Positions 26,297-35,163 of a stretch of DNA of 64,000 bases are shown one piece after another. This DNA is from JAEUMD01 sp937950105 (GTDB lineage: Bacteria; Pseudomonadota; Alphaproteobacteria; Rhizobiales; Hyphomicrobiaceae). A model generated the notes under the pieces. It saw only the letters and a program-made list of their open reading frames with translations, made no database searches and was not told the origin of the DNA. Numbering within the stretch: position 1 is the first letter of the stretch; each line of letters begins with the position of its first letter. The position numbers were made by a program, and so were the translations under genes. The DNA lies in contig DAISIT010000001.1 in NCBI GenBank assembly GCA_036821845.1, positions 1-64,000 on the forward strand. The letters are read 5' to 3'.

Positions 26297-26326
26297 TTGA
26301 GCCGGCGCAAGGCCGCGTGCTAAATC
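26297..26326 (+). promoter_or_regulatory. Predicted promoter of the YiiX-like gene
   Basis: TTGAGC (26297-26302) and TAAATC (26321-26326) are separated by 18 bases. Transcription would start near 26333, just before the ribosome-binding site GGGGAG at 26345-26350. Predicted only. Confidence 0.4.
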
Positions 26327-26359
26327 GAACATCTTGGCGTTTCAGGGGAGTTGGGTCGC

Positions 26360-27631
26360 ATGGTCATGGTATGGCGTGGTTTCTCGGCCGCGTTCGCGGT
26401 GTCGCTCGCCGTCTCCCTCGGGGCGCCCGCGGCTTTCGCCAAGGACTTCACCTTCAGCGAGAAGGCCAATCCGCGGCTCGCCAAGAAGCTCAACATCCCG
26501 ATCTACTTCACGCTGCCGTCGAGTGCGCGCGTGCCCTTGCAGGGTCCGTTCAAGACCACCGACACCCTGGTCGATTTCAAGCATCCCGACGCCATCACAT
26601 CGGGCAGCGACGCGGGCCTTCGCATCGTCGTCACAAAGCGCGCGGGCATGTCGGCGCGCCTCGCCAAGAGCGGCATCTTCAAGACCGGCGATCTGCTGCT
26701 GACGTTCCGCCCGGAGTGGGGCGGAGCCGGCGCCTATCCGAACGTGCAGATGGGGATCAGCCATACCGGCGTCGCCTACATCAAGGACGGCAAGCTGCTG
26801 AACCTCGATAACCCCTTGAACGAGGAGTATCTCGGCGCCGGCATGCGTGGCGACCTGACCAGCCCGCACTATCGCACGCTCGACTACATCCACGTCGTGC
26901 GCCCGCGCAATCTCACAGACGCCGACCGGCAGAACCTCGTCGCCTGGTCGACGCGCTTCAACTCGACCGCGCGCAAGATCTATCCGTCGCAGATCAAGTT
27001 CAACGACGACTACAACGCGCCGAAGTACAAGCGCCGCAGCTCGCTCGATTTCGTGCGGCAGCTCGGTCAGATCGGCCTCGGGCAGTCGACCTCGGGCACG
27101 CTCGACATGTACTGCTCGGAGTTTGCGTGGTCGGTGCTGGCGCTGGCAGGTTGCGACCCCAAGACGACCGCCAACGAGTTCGCGGGCAATCGCACGCCCT
27201 CCTGCGTCAAGACGCCGATGACACCGCTCGATGCGACAGGCAACAACATCACGCGCGCGACGAACTCATCCTACATCGGCCTCGTCGACGGTCCGCTCAC
27301 CGTGATCGACCAGCTCAAGGTGAGCGAGGATGAGCGCAAGAAGCTGCTCGAGTCCGTGTTCGAGGAGGACCCGAACCAGTTCATGAAAATGTCGGAGGGC
27401 CACCGCAAGGTCGCGGCCGCCATGCAGCCGAAGTTCGACAAGCTGCGTGCCTACTACACCGGCGTGAAGGGATCGGCGACGCAGCGCCTCAAGGCGCGGG
27501 CGACGCGCGCGGTGTTCAACCTGCAGGTGCCCGACAACTATTCGCCGACATCGTTCCTCATCAACACCATGCTGCCGGTCGACAACTCCAATCGCACCAT
27601 GGATTACGTGGCGACGATCGTCGTCGAGTAG
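26360..27631 (+). CDS. Exported YiiX-like permuted papain-fold (NlpC/P60-type) hydrolase
   Basis: 423 residues with a signal peptide (about 1-27, core SAAFAVSLAVSL, cleavage after AFA). H135 in MGISHTGVAY, after GDLLL at 110-114, and C252 in DMYCSEFAW lie in the reversed His-then-Cys order of permuted NlpC/P60 enzymes such as YiiX/YebB, usually amidases, peptidases or acyltransferases. About 150 further C-terminal residues have no recognised domain. The substrate is unknown; cell-wall peptides or lipids are possible. ATG 26360 was preferred because GGGGAG lies 9 bases upstream; an in-frame TTG at 26351 touches that site. It is followed by a Tat-exported M19 dipeptidase on the same strand, so the two could act on peptides in the periplasm. 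Confidence 0.72.
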   Translation: MVMVWRGFSAAFAVSLAVSLGAPAAFAKDFTFSEKANPRLAKKLNIPIYFTLPSSARVPLQGPFKTTDTLVDFKHPDAITSGSDAGLRIVVTKRAGMSARLAKSGIFKTGDLLLTFRPEWGGAGAYPNVQMGISHTGVAYIKDGKLLNLDNPLNEEYLGAGMRGDLTSPHYRTLDYIHVVRPRNLTDADRQNLVAWSTRFNSTARKIYPSQIKFNDDYNAPKYKRRSSLDFVRQLGQIGLGQSTSGTLDMYCSEFAWSVLALAGCDPKTTANEFAGNRTPSCVKTPMTPLDATGNNITRATNSSYIGLVDGPLTVIDQLKVSEDERKKLLESVFEEDPNQFMKMSEGHRKVAAAMQPKFDKLRAYYTGVKGSATQRLKARATRAVFNLQVPDNYSPTSFLINTMLPVDNSNRTMDYVATIVVE

Positions 27632-27724
27632 TCCCGCGGAGCGCTGACATCGCAGGCCGCAAAGCCGCCGCAGCCGTTCCCCGGTTGCGGCGGCTCGTCA
27701 TCCAGCATCCAGCGGATACCGTCC

Positions 27725-28765
27725 ATGAACCGCCGAACATTCCTGCTCGCCGGCGCCGCTGCGCCTTTCGCTCCGGCCCTGCGCGCCTTCGCCGAGCCTC
27801 AGCTCCCGATCGGCGACATGCACTTCCATCTGTTCTTCGTCGGGCCGAAGCCCGCCCACACGCAACCGCTGGCGCGCAACATGGCGCGCGGCGGGGCGAC
27901 ACTCGCGGCCTGGTCACTGGTCGGCGACATGCCGTGGCTGAAGATCGCCCCCGGCGGCTTCAAGCAGAAGGGCGCGCCCAAGGGTTCCGAGCCGGTATCG
28001 TGGCTCGACGACGAGATGCGCCGCATCCACGCCCACATCGACGAGCAGGGCTTGAAGATCGTGCGGACATCAGCCGATGTCGAGGCCGCGCTCGCCGGAA
28101 CGCCGCACGTCGTGCTGTCGGTCGAAGGCGCGACCTTCACGAACGTCGGCGCCGACAAGGTCGCTCATGCACATGCGCTCGGCATTCGCCAGATCCAGCT
28201 CGTGCACTATATCTCCAACCCGCTCGCCGATTTCCAGACGGAGCGCCCCGCGCACGGCGGCATGACGGAGCAAGGCCGAGCGGTGATCGCGGGCTGCGAG
28301 AAGGCCGGCGTATTGGTCGATCTGGCGCACTGCTCCGATCAGGCGGCGCGCGACGCCCTCGCGGTGGCGAAGAAGCCGCTGATCTTCTCGCACGGATCGG
28401 TTGCCCCTGCCGGACGCACGCCCAATCACACGATGTCTGTGTTCAAGGCCCGCCAGTTGCGGCTGGAGACGGCGCGTATGATCGCCGACAGGGGCGGTGT
28501 GGCCGGTTTGTGGGCGCTCGGCGCCGATGTCGGCACGTCGATCGAAAGCTACACGGATCGTCTGCTGCAAATGGCCGACTGGCTCGGCGAGGATCACGTC
28601 GCCTTCGGCTCGGACATGAACGCGCTGTCGAAGCCGGCGCTGGCGAGCTTCGCCGATCATCGCCGCGTGGTACAACTGATGCAGCGCCGCCGCGTGCCGG
28701 AGCAGCGTATCCGCAAGATCGCCATCGAGAACTACGCGCGCGTGCTCAAGGGCGCGCTGGCGTAG
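27725..28765 (+). CDS. Tat-exported membrane-dipeptidase-like enzyme (peptidase M19)
   Basis: 346 residues. The N-terminus has a twin-arginine signal (NRRTFLLAGAAAP, cleavage near AFA, about residue 23). The M19 amidohydrolase fold is shown by DMHFH (31-35), VLSVEGA with the bridging Glu, DLAHCS and the IFSHG histidine, all metal-ligand positions. Family members hydrolyse dipeptides, often with D-amino acids, using a dizinc centre. Tat export suggests folding with metal in the cytoplasm. 93 bases separate it from the YiiX-like gene; it converges on the MacB-like permease. Confidence 0.85.
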   Translation: MNRRTFLLAGAAAPFAPALRAFAEPQLPIGDMHFHLFFVGPKPAHTQPLARNMARGGATLAAWSLVGDMPWLKIAPGGFKQKGAPKGSEPVSWLDDEMRRIHAHIDEQGLKIVRTSADVEAALAGTPHVVLSVEGATFTNVGADKVAHAHALGIRQIQLVHYISNPLADFQTERPAHGGMTEQGRAVIAGCEKAGVLVDLAHCSDQAARDALAVAKKPLIFSHGSVAPAGRTPNHTMSVFKARQLRLETARMIADRGGVAGLWALGADVGTSIESYTDRLLQMADWLGEDHVAFGSDMNALSKPALASFADHRRVVQLMQRRRVPEQRIRKIAIENYARVLKGALA

Positions 28766-28790
28766 CTATCTGCAGCGGCTTCATCGGGGG

Positions 28791-29996
28791 CTACTCGTGC
28801 CGCAGCGCTTCTATAGGGTTGAGGCGTGCGGCGCGCCGCGCCGGAAAATAGCCGAAGACAATGCCGACGATCGCCGAGAACGCGAACGCCAGAATGACGA
28901 TCTTGAGGTCGATCAACAGCGGCACCTCGAGTGCCGAGGTTGCCGCCGCCGCCAGCGCCAGACCGACGGCGATGCCGAGCGCGCCACCGAACAGCGACAG
29001 CACCACGGCCTCGACCAGAAACTGCGTCAGCACCTGATGCTCGAGCGCGCCGATGGCGAGGCGAATGCCGATCTCGCGCGTGCGCTCCGTCACCGAGACG
29101 AGCATGATGTTCATGATGCCGATGCCGCCGACCAGCAGACTGACGGCAGCCACGGCGCCGAGCAGGCCGGTCAGCATCGATGTCGTCCCGGTCTGGGCCT
29201 GCGCCACCTGCTTCATGTCGCGGACCGAGAAGTCATCCTCCTCGCCGATCGAGATGCGGCGCCGCTCCCTGAGCAGTCTTTCGATGTCGGCCTGCACGAG
29301 GCCGGTGTCGGCGCCGTCGTTGGCGGACACCTGAATCCGCCCGACGTCGACGTTGCCGGCGATCCGCCGCTGAAACGTCCGGATCGGCATCACCACGGTA
29401 TCGTCCTGGTCGGAGCCGAAGCTCGACTGGCCCTTGGCCTCGAGCACGCCGATGGTCTCGCAGGCGATGCTGCCGATGCGGATGCGCCGGCTGATCGGAT
29501 CGGAGCTGCCGAAAAGCTCTTTGCGCACCGTCTGACCGATGATGCAGACCGGCAGCCCACCGCGCACTTCGCTGTCGTAATAGAAGCGGCCCTGCTGCAG
29601 CGCCCACGCCTGCGCGACGAAGTAGGCGTTGTCGGTGCCGGAAATCGAAACGGTACGGCTCTGCGCTCCGTAGACGATCGTCTGCGACTTCTGCGACAGC
29701 GGCGCGACAGCCTTCACACTGGCGAGCTGCGAGCGCATCGCATCGACGTCTCGCAGGGTGAATGGCTTGGCGTCGGCACTGGCGCGACCGGGGCCGAACT
29801 GGCCGGGGCTGACGAACAGCACGTTGGACCCGAGCCTGGCGAGATCCGCCGTCACGCGCGCCGTCGTTCCATTGCCGATGGTCACCATGGCGATGACCGC
29901 GCCGACGCCGATGACGATGCCGAGCACCGTCAGCAGCGAACGCAAGCGATTGCGCATGATCGCCTGCAGGGCCAGCCTCAACTGCTCGAAGAACAT
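28791..29996 (-). CDS. macB: MacB-type ABC transporter permease
   Basis: 401 residues with the MacB/FtsX topology: one N-terminal membrane helix (about 15-40), a large periplasmic domain (about 45-270) and three C-terminal helices. The family mark VGGIGIMNIMLVSVTERTREIG is present before the second helix. It pairs with the separate ATPase encoded just upstream and the MacA-like adaptor. ATG 29996 overlaps the ATPase stop (TGATG) and has GAGGG 7 bases upstream; GTG 29999 would add one residue. The substrate (macrolide-like compound, peptide or lipid) cannot be told. Confidence 0.88.
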   Translation of the reverse strand: MFFEQLRLALQAIMRNRLRSLLTVLGIVIGVGAVIAMVTIGNGTTARVTADLARLGSNVLFVSPGQFGPGRASADAKPFTLRDVDAMRSQLASVKAVAPLSQKSQTIVYGAQSRTVSISGTDNAYFVAQAWALQQGRFYYDSEVRGGLPVCIIGQTVRKELFGSSDPISRRIRIGSIACETIGVLEAKGQSSFGSDQDDTVVMPIRTFQRRIAGNVDVGRIQVSANDGADTGLVQADIERLLRERRRISIGEEDDFSVRDMKQVAQAQTGTTSMLTGLLGAVAAVSLLVGGIGIMNIMLVSVTERTREIGIRLAIGALEHQVLTQFLVEAVVLSLFGGALGIAVGLALAAAATSALEVPLLIDLKIVILAFAFSAIVGIVFGYFPARRAARLNPIEALRHE

Positions 29997-30712
29997 CACG
30001 CGGCCCTCGTATTGGCGACGTCACTCTCGATCCGGCCATCGACGAAGCGGACGATCCGCCGCGCATACGCGGCGATGTCGTTCTCGTGCGTGACCATCAC
30101 CACCGTGATGCCCTGGTCCACGTTGAGGCTGGTGACGAGGTCCATGATCTCGCGGCTCGTTGCCGTATCGAGATTGCCGGTCGGCTCGTCGGCGAGCAGG
30201 ACGGCCGGGTCGGTGACGATGGCGCGGGCGATGGCGACCCGCTGCTGCTGGCCACCGGACAGCTCGCTCGACGTATGCTGCTCGCGCCCTGCGAGACCGA
30301 CGCGGGCGAGTGCCTTCGAGGCGATGGCGCGCCGCTCGGCCGCTACCATGCCGCGATAGACCAGAGGCAGCTCCACGTTCTCGATGGCCGGCGTGCGCGC
30401 GAGCAGGTTGAACCCCTGGAACACGAAGCCGAGAAACGATCGTCTGACCAGCGCCAGCTGATTGCGCGACAGCGCCGTCATGTCGACGCCCTCGAACAGG
30501 AAGGTTCCGCTGGTCGGCGTATCGAGCGCGCCGATGATGTTCATCACCGTCGACTTCCCCGAGCCCGATGGCCCCATGATGGCGACGAACTCGCCGGCAT
30601 CGATGCGCAGGTCGACGTTGGCGAGCGCGCGCACTTCGGCTGCTCCGGCCCCGTAGATCTTTGAGACGCCGCGAAGCTCTATGAGCGCAGGGCCTGGTCC
30701 CGGATCAGCCAC
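29996..30712 (-). CDS. MacB-type ABC transporter ATPase
   Basis: 238 residues. Walker A GPSGSGKST at 47-55, signature LSGGQQQR at 151-158, Walker B with D175-E176 and the EPTGNLD sequence typical of the LolD/MacB/FtsE group, then VTHENDIA with the H-loop. It energises the permease encoded next. The start is GTG 30712, two bases after the stop of the adaptor gene. Order adaptor-ATPase-permease on one strand with overlaps shows one operon. Confidence 0.9.
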   Translation of the reverse strand: MADPGPGPALIELRGVSKIYGAGAAEVRALANVDLRIDAGEFVAIMGPSGSGKSTVMNIIGALDTPTSGTFLFEGVDMTALSRNQLALVRRSFLGFVFQGFNLLARTPAIENVELPLVYRGMVAAERRAIASKALARVGLAGREQHTSSELSGGQQQRVAIARAIVTDPAVLLADEPTGNLDTATSREIMDLVTSLNVDQGITVVMVTHENDIAAYARRIVRFVDGRIESDVANTRAA

Positions 30713-30714
30713 GG

Positions 30715-31977
30715 TCAGTTCGCCTTGCTGATGGACTGGCTGACGATCAGGGCATCGCCCTCCTTGATCTCTCCCGACACGATCTCGGTGAACTTGCCGT
30801 CGCTGGCGCCCGTGCGAACGCGCACCTCGACGGCGGCCCCGTCGCGCAGGACGTAGAGCGTACGATCGGCGCTGGCCACCTCGCGCTTGCTCGCGGCGCG
30901 GAACTGCGGCCGTCCGGGAAGAATACGCTGCAAGAGCGTCCGCTTCTGACCGGCATCGCCCGCCGGCGGCGAGAAGCGCAGCGCGGCATTCGGCACCACC
31001 AGCGCGTTGGCGATCTCGATGGCCTTGATTTCTGCCGTCGCGGTCATGCCTGGTCGCAACAGGAGTTCCGAGTTGTCGACGTTGAGCACAGCCTTGTAGG
31101 TGACGACACCCTGCACGGTCTCGGACGCGAAGCGCACGTCGCGAATCGATGCCGGGAACTTGCGGTCCGAATAGGCATCGACGGTGAAGCTCGCCTGCTG
31201 ACCGGGGCGGACATTGCCGACATCGGCCTCGTCGACGTTGACTTGCAGTTCCATCTGCCGAAGGTCCTCGGCAATCGTGAACAGCACCGGGGCCTGCAGG
31301 GAGGCCGCCACCGTCTGTCCGGGATCGACGTTGCGTTGCAGGACGATGCCGTTGATGGGCGAGCAGATGCAGGCCTTCGCCAGATTCGTCTCGTTCAACG
31401 TCAGGTCAGCCTGCGCCACGCCGACATCCGCCTTGGTACTGGCGAGCGCCGCCTCGGAGCGATCATAGGCCGCCTGGGCCAGTTCGAGATCCGCCGTCGA
31501 CGTGAATTGCTTGTTGGCCAGCGCGCGCTTGCGCATCAGCTCGCGCTGCTTCTCGATAACGGTTGCTTCGGCGTCGAGCACCCGCGCCTTTGCAGCCGCG
31601 ACCTTTGCGCGCGAGCTTTCGAGAGTGGCCTTGAGCTTGTCGGTGTCGAGTTCAGCGAGCGTCTCACCTGACTTGACAGGGCTGTTGAAGTCCACCAGCA
31701 CGCGCCGCACTGTGCCGGACAATTCGCTCGACACGTCGACCTGGTTGATGGGCTGCACCGATCCGGTGGCCGTGACGCGCACGACGAGTTCCTGACGCGT
31801 GGCCGGCTCGGTCGTGTAGCGGACCCTGCTCTCGCCCCGGAGCGACGACCAGATCAGCGCCGCAACCAGCAGCGCGGCGATGCCGGACCCGCCCCACTTG
31901 ATCCACGATCCTGCCGACGAGCCCGTGCCAGCCCCGGCCAGGAGCTTGTCGATATCGAGTCGTGGTTTTTGTGCCAT
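30715..31977 (-). CDS. macA: MacA-like periplasmic adaptor (membrane fusion protein)
   Basis: 420 residues. An N-terminal anchor helix (about 29-45) is followed by lipoyl/barrel-sandwich halves around a long coiled-coil hairpin (about 110-205, Ala/Lys/Glu-rich) and beta-barrel domains. SSELSGTVRRVLVDFNSPVKSGE and CSPINGIVLQRNVDPGQTV are the paired half-motifs of MacA/HlyD adaptors. It should link the MacB-type transporter to an outer-membrane channel of the TolC type; no such gene is in the window. First gene of the three-gene operon. ATG 31977 has only a weak ribosome-binding site. Confidence 0.9.
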   Translation of the reverse strand: MAQKPRLDIDKLLAGAGTGSSAGSWIKWGGSGIAALLVAALIWSSLRGESRVRYTTEPATRQELVVRVTATGSVQPINQVDVSSELSGTVRRVLVDFNSPVKSGETLAELDTDKLKATLESSRAKVAAAKARVLDAEATVIEKQRELMRKRALANKQFTSTADLELAQAAYDRSEAALASTKADVGVAQADLTLNETNLAKACICSPINGIVLQRNVDPGQTVAASLQAPVLFTIAEDLRQMELQVNVDEADVGNVRPGQQASFTVDAYSDRKFPASIRDVRFASETVQGVVTYKAVLNVDNSELLLRPGMTATAEIKAIEIANALVVPNAALRFSPPAGDAGQKRTLLQRILPGRPQFRAASKREVASADRTLYVLRDGAAVEVRVRTGASDGKFTEIVSGEIKEGDALIVSQSISKAN

Positions 31978-32132
31978 GTGTCTGTCTCACACTTCGGCCT
32001 AAGGCGGCCGACTCGTGAGCAGCATCACCCGTCGGCTGCCAGCGTGCGTTGTGCGGAGTCAATGCGGTGATGGCGGCCGCGCACCCAATCGTCGCAGCCG
32101 CCGGCGCAAGGCAACAATCGAGGCCCCGCCAG

Positions 32133-33509
32133 TCAGGTGCTAAGGTGGCGCTTGGTCAAGACCTTGGCGAGTTCGACGGCCGGCTGGTCGAACGGGTCGA
32201 TACCGAGCATCTTGCCGGCGAAGATCGTCTCCAGCATGAAGTGCATCAGCAGTGCGCCGACGTTCCTTTCATCGAGCGATGGCAGATCGATGGTACGCAC
32301 GGGACGCCCCGCCTCGGCCAGCGCCTCGGTGATCGCCTGCGCCTGCGCCGCCACCACGTCGCCGACGCGGCGCCCGCCCATGAACGGCAGACGCGCCTTC
32401 GCCGCGTACTCCTCGTCGATCAGCGGTCCGGTGCCGGCACTGGCGACGCGCACCACTGTCAAGTAATGCTCGCGCGGGCCGTCCATGAACAGCTGCAGCT
32501 GGCTGTGCTGGTCGAGCGGCCCGAGCGCCGCGATCGGACTGGTGCCCTCACCATTCTTGCCGATGCTCTCGGCCCAAAGCTGCACATACCAGTGCGAGAA
32601 GCGCGCCAGGCGGTCGACATAGGGCATCATCACCAGCGTATGAATGCCCTTTTCCTTCTGCAGCGCGAGCGCGGTGGCCGCACCGATGGCGGGGGCACAA
32701 TCCTTCGGATGTTTGGCCTCCAGCATCGCTTTCACAACGTCGTGCGCACCGGAGCGGATGGCGCGCGCGTCGAGGCCGCGCGCCATCGCCGGCATGAGGC
32801 CGACGTTGGTGAGACACGAGAAGCGCCCGCCGATGCCTTCGTGATGCTCGAGCAGCGGGATGCCGAGCGATGCGAACAGCTCGCGCAGGCCGTTCGGCTT
32901 GCCGGGGCGCGCCGGCTCGGTGATGCCGAGGAACAGCTCGGGAATACGCTTGCCGAGGCCCGCATCGCGCACCGCCTGCAGCGTCACGATCGCCTGCGTC
33001 AGCGTCTCGGTCGTACCACCGGATTTCGACGTGACGACGAATCGCGTGCGTGCGAGGTCGAGATCGGCGAGCGCGCCGACCAGCGTCTTGGCATCGAGGT
33101 TGTCGTAGAAGCGCGTACGCGGGCGGTTGCGCTGGTCGACGTCGGCGCTGCCCGGGATGTTCCAGCCGGCGATCTGTGCCAACGTCTGCCCGCCGAGGCC
33201 GGAGCCGCCGGTGCCGAAGAAGATGATGAGCCGCGCGCCGTCCGAGAGCCTGGCCAGCGCCGCTTCGGCCGCGTCGAGGTCGGCGGTATCCTCGGGGATG
33301 GTCAGCAGCGGAAGGCGGCCGGTGCGGTAGTTGTCCTTGAGCACGGCGAGCGGATCGACGGCACGGTCGAGCCAGCGCGTCATCAGCCAGTCGGAGAGAC
33401 CGTGGCGGCCGATCACCGCTTCGCTGGTGCCGGTGATCGACTGGCGATAGAGGGCGCTGTGGCCATCGTCGGCGAATGCGGATCGGGCGGCGCCGTGCGT
33501 CTTGGGCAT
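32133..33509 (-). CDS. pgi: Glucose-6-phosphate isomerase
   Basis: Interconverts glucose 6-phosphate and fructose 6-phosphate in the cytoplasm. 458 residues, shorter than the E. coli enzyme (about 550) but in the range of the short alphaproteobacterial PGI type. Two SIS sugar-binding halves are visible, with FGTGGSGLGGQTL, TSKSGGTTETLTQ and the active-site glutamate region HHEGIGGRFSCLTNVGL. The C-terminal LTKRHLST is near the family end. ATG 33509 is preceded by a run of Cs rather than a clear ribosome-binding site. It lies downstream of the M16 peptidase operon but is separated by a terminator-like hairpin. Confidence 0.9.
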   Translation of the reverse strand: MPKTHGAARSAFADDGHSALYRQSITGTSEAVIGRHGLSDWLMTRWLDRAVDPLAVLKDNYRTGRLPLLTIPEDTADLDAAEAALARLSDGARLIIFFGTGGSGLGGQTLAQIAGWNIPGSADVDQRNRPRTRFYDNLDAKTLVGALADLDLARTRFVVTSKSGGTTETLTQAIVTLQAVRDAGLGKRIPELFLGITEPARPGKPNGLRELFASLGIPLLEHHEGIGGRFSCLTNVGLMPAMARGLDARAIRSGAHDVVKAMLEAKHPKDCAPAIGAATALALQKEKGIHTLVMMPYVDRLARFSHWYVQLWAESIGKNGEGTSPIAALGPLDQHSQLQLFMDGPREHYLTVVRVASAGTGPLIDEEYAAKARLPFMGGRRVGDVVAAQAQAITEALAEAGRPVRTIDLPSLDERNVGALLMHFMLETIFAGKMLGIDPFDQPAVELAKVLTKRHLST

Positions 33510-33621
33510 GGGGGGGATCGCTTCTGAACTTTGCGCCGGACGGGCGTGGCGCGCCGTCTCGGCTCGATGGGAAGGGTTGTGCGAGTGATCGCAGAAAAGC
33601 CGCCCGCGCTCCAGCGGACTC

Positions 33622-33679
33622 GATCCGAAAAGCGGCGAGGCAGCAAGCCGGCGGTTTCGCACGGCCGGCTGCCTCGCCG
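33622..33679 (-). terminator. Terminator after the M16 peptidase genes
   Basis: Arms 33633-33644 and 33668-33679 pair perfectly over 12 bases, with additional CCGG pairing inside. On the minus strand the stem is followed by CTTTTCGG, a short T-tract. It lies between the M16 stop (33752) and the pgi start (33509). Confidence 0.65.
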
Positions 33680-33751
33680 GAAATTGTGGTCGCAATGTGC
33701 TCTGTGGCTTGGTCTTTAGGCCGCAAGCGATGGATAGCGCGTCGGCGTTGC

Positions 33752-35128
33752 TCAGCCGCCGCTGCTGGCCGCCGCCGGCTGCACCGCAGGCTTCAGGTTC
33801 TGCGGCTTGCCGACCACCGTGACGATCAGATCGTTGTTGGCGAGCAGGTTGCGGGCCACCCGCTTGACGTCGTCGAGCGTCACCGCCGTCACCAGCGCGT
33901 TGCGCTTGTCGATGTAGTCGATGCCGAGGTCCTCGATCTGGATGGCGAGCAACTGCGCGGCGATCTTCGCGCTCGTATCGAAGCGCAGCGCGTAGGAGCC
34001 GACCAGATAGTCCTTGGCATTCTTCAGCTCGACCTCGCTCGGGCCGTCGTTGGCCATCTTCTTCAGCACGTCGCGAATGATACCGAGCGAGGCCGCGATC
34101 GACTCGTTCTTGGTGGCGACCGAACCGAGCATGACCGATGCATGCTCCTCGGGGATCAGGTGCGAGTTCACGGAGTAGGCGAGACCGCGCTTCTCGCGCA
34201 CCTCTTCCATCAACTGCGAGGCGAAGCCGCCGCCGCCGAGGATATGGTTGAGCACGAAGCCGGCCATGAAGTCGGGATCCTTGCGCGCCATGGCGCCGGT
34301 GCCGAACACCGCGACCGACTGCGGCACCGCCATCTCGATGACGTTCTCGACGCCACCCGAGACCGGCTTCGTCCTGGCCACGTCGGCGAGTTCGGCTTTC
34401 GCAGGGAGATCGCCGAAAACCTCGTCGAGCAGCTTGCCGAGCGTCGCCGCGTCGATGTCGCCGACCACGGCGACGCGCAGGTTGTCGCGGGCGAAGTTCT
34501 TCTTGCGGAAGCCTTCGAGATCGGCGGCGGTAATGGAGCCGATGCTCTCGGCGGTACCCGTCGCCGGACGACCGTAGGCATGTCCGGCGAACGCGGCCGC
34601 GTACCACGCCTTGGCCGCCACCTTGGTCGGATCGCGCGAGGCGAAGGCGAGGTTCGCCAGCAGTTGCTTCTTCATGCGCTCGATGGCGTCGGCATCGAAG
34701 CGCGGCCTGGTGATCGCGAGCCGCAGCATCTTGATCGCTTCATCGCGGTTCTCGGTCAGCGTCTCGAAGTTGCCGTAGTAGGCGTCGCGGCTGTCGGTGA
34801 AGCTCATCTTGACGGCAAGTTCCTCCATGCGCTCCTGGAACGCGCTGGAGGTGAGTTCACCGGCGCCTTCGTCGAGCATGGTGGAGAGGAAGTTGGCGAG
34901 ACCTTCCTTGCCGGCCGGGTCCTGAGAGGAACCGCCGCGAAAGGCGAAGCGCATCGCCATCAACGGCACCGAATGCTCCTCGACCAGCCAGGCCTCGATG
35001 CCGCCGGGGCTCTTCACGGTTTGGATTTTCATGGCGTTGGCGTTCTCAAAGGGCGCGAGGAAGGCGAGGATCAGCAGGGCCAGGGCGACGAAGCGCGCTC
35101 CGGCACGGCTTGCGCGGGATTGAAACAT
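33752..35128 (-). CDS. M16-family protein lacking the HxxEH zinc motif (non-catalytic partner)
   Basis: 458 residues with signal peptide (about 1-32, RFVALALLILAFLAPFENANA). The insulinase fold is clear, but the region that should carry HxxEH reads GKEGLANFLSTMLDEGAG, without the zinc histidines. The second-half motif GGGGFASQLMEEVREKRGLAYSV is kept, as expected in the inactive subunit that forms a heterodimer with the active one. ATG 35128 has GAGGTGA as ribosome-binding site and gives a clean signal peptide; ATG 35167, overlapping the upstream stop as ATGA, would add 13 charged residues before it. Processing of periplasmic peptides together with the next entry is inferred. Confidence 0.87.
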   Translation of the reverse strand: MFQSRASRAGARFVALALLILAFLAPFENANAMKIQTVKSPGGIEAWLVEEHSVPLMAMRFAFRGGSSQDPAGKEGLANFLSTMLDEGAGELTSSAFQERMEELAVKMSFTDSRDAYYGNFETLTENRDEAIKMLRLAITRPRFDADAIERMKKQLLANLAFASRDPTKVAAKAWYAAAFAGHAYGRPATGTAESIGSITAADLEGFRKKNFARDNLRVAVVGDIDAATLGKLLDEVFGDLPAKAELADVARTKPVSGGVENVIEMAVPQSVAVFGTGAMARKDPDFMAGFVLNHILGGGGFASQLMEEVREKRGLAYSVNSHLIPEEHASVMLGSVATKNESIAASLGIIRDVLKKMANDGPSEVELKNAKDYLVGSYALRFDTSAKIAAQLLAIQIEDLGIDYIDKRNALVTAVTLDDVKRVARNLLANNDLIVTVVGKPQNLKPAVQPAAASSGG

Positions 35129-35163
35129 CGGTTCACCTCGGTCTCGATCTGGGCGCATGGGGG

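Noticed and set aside
28791..31977. MacA-MacB set as bacteriocin or antibiotic exporter cluster
   Set aside because: No precursor peptide, modification or immunity gene lies nearby; a general export role is all that can be supported.
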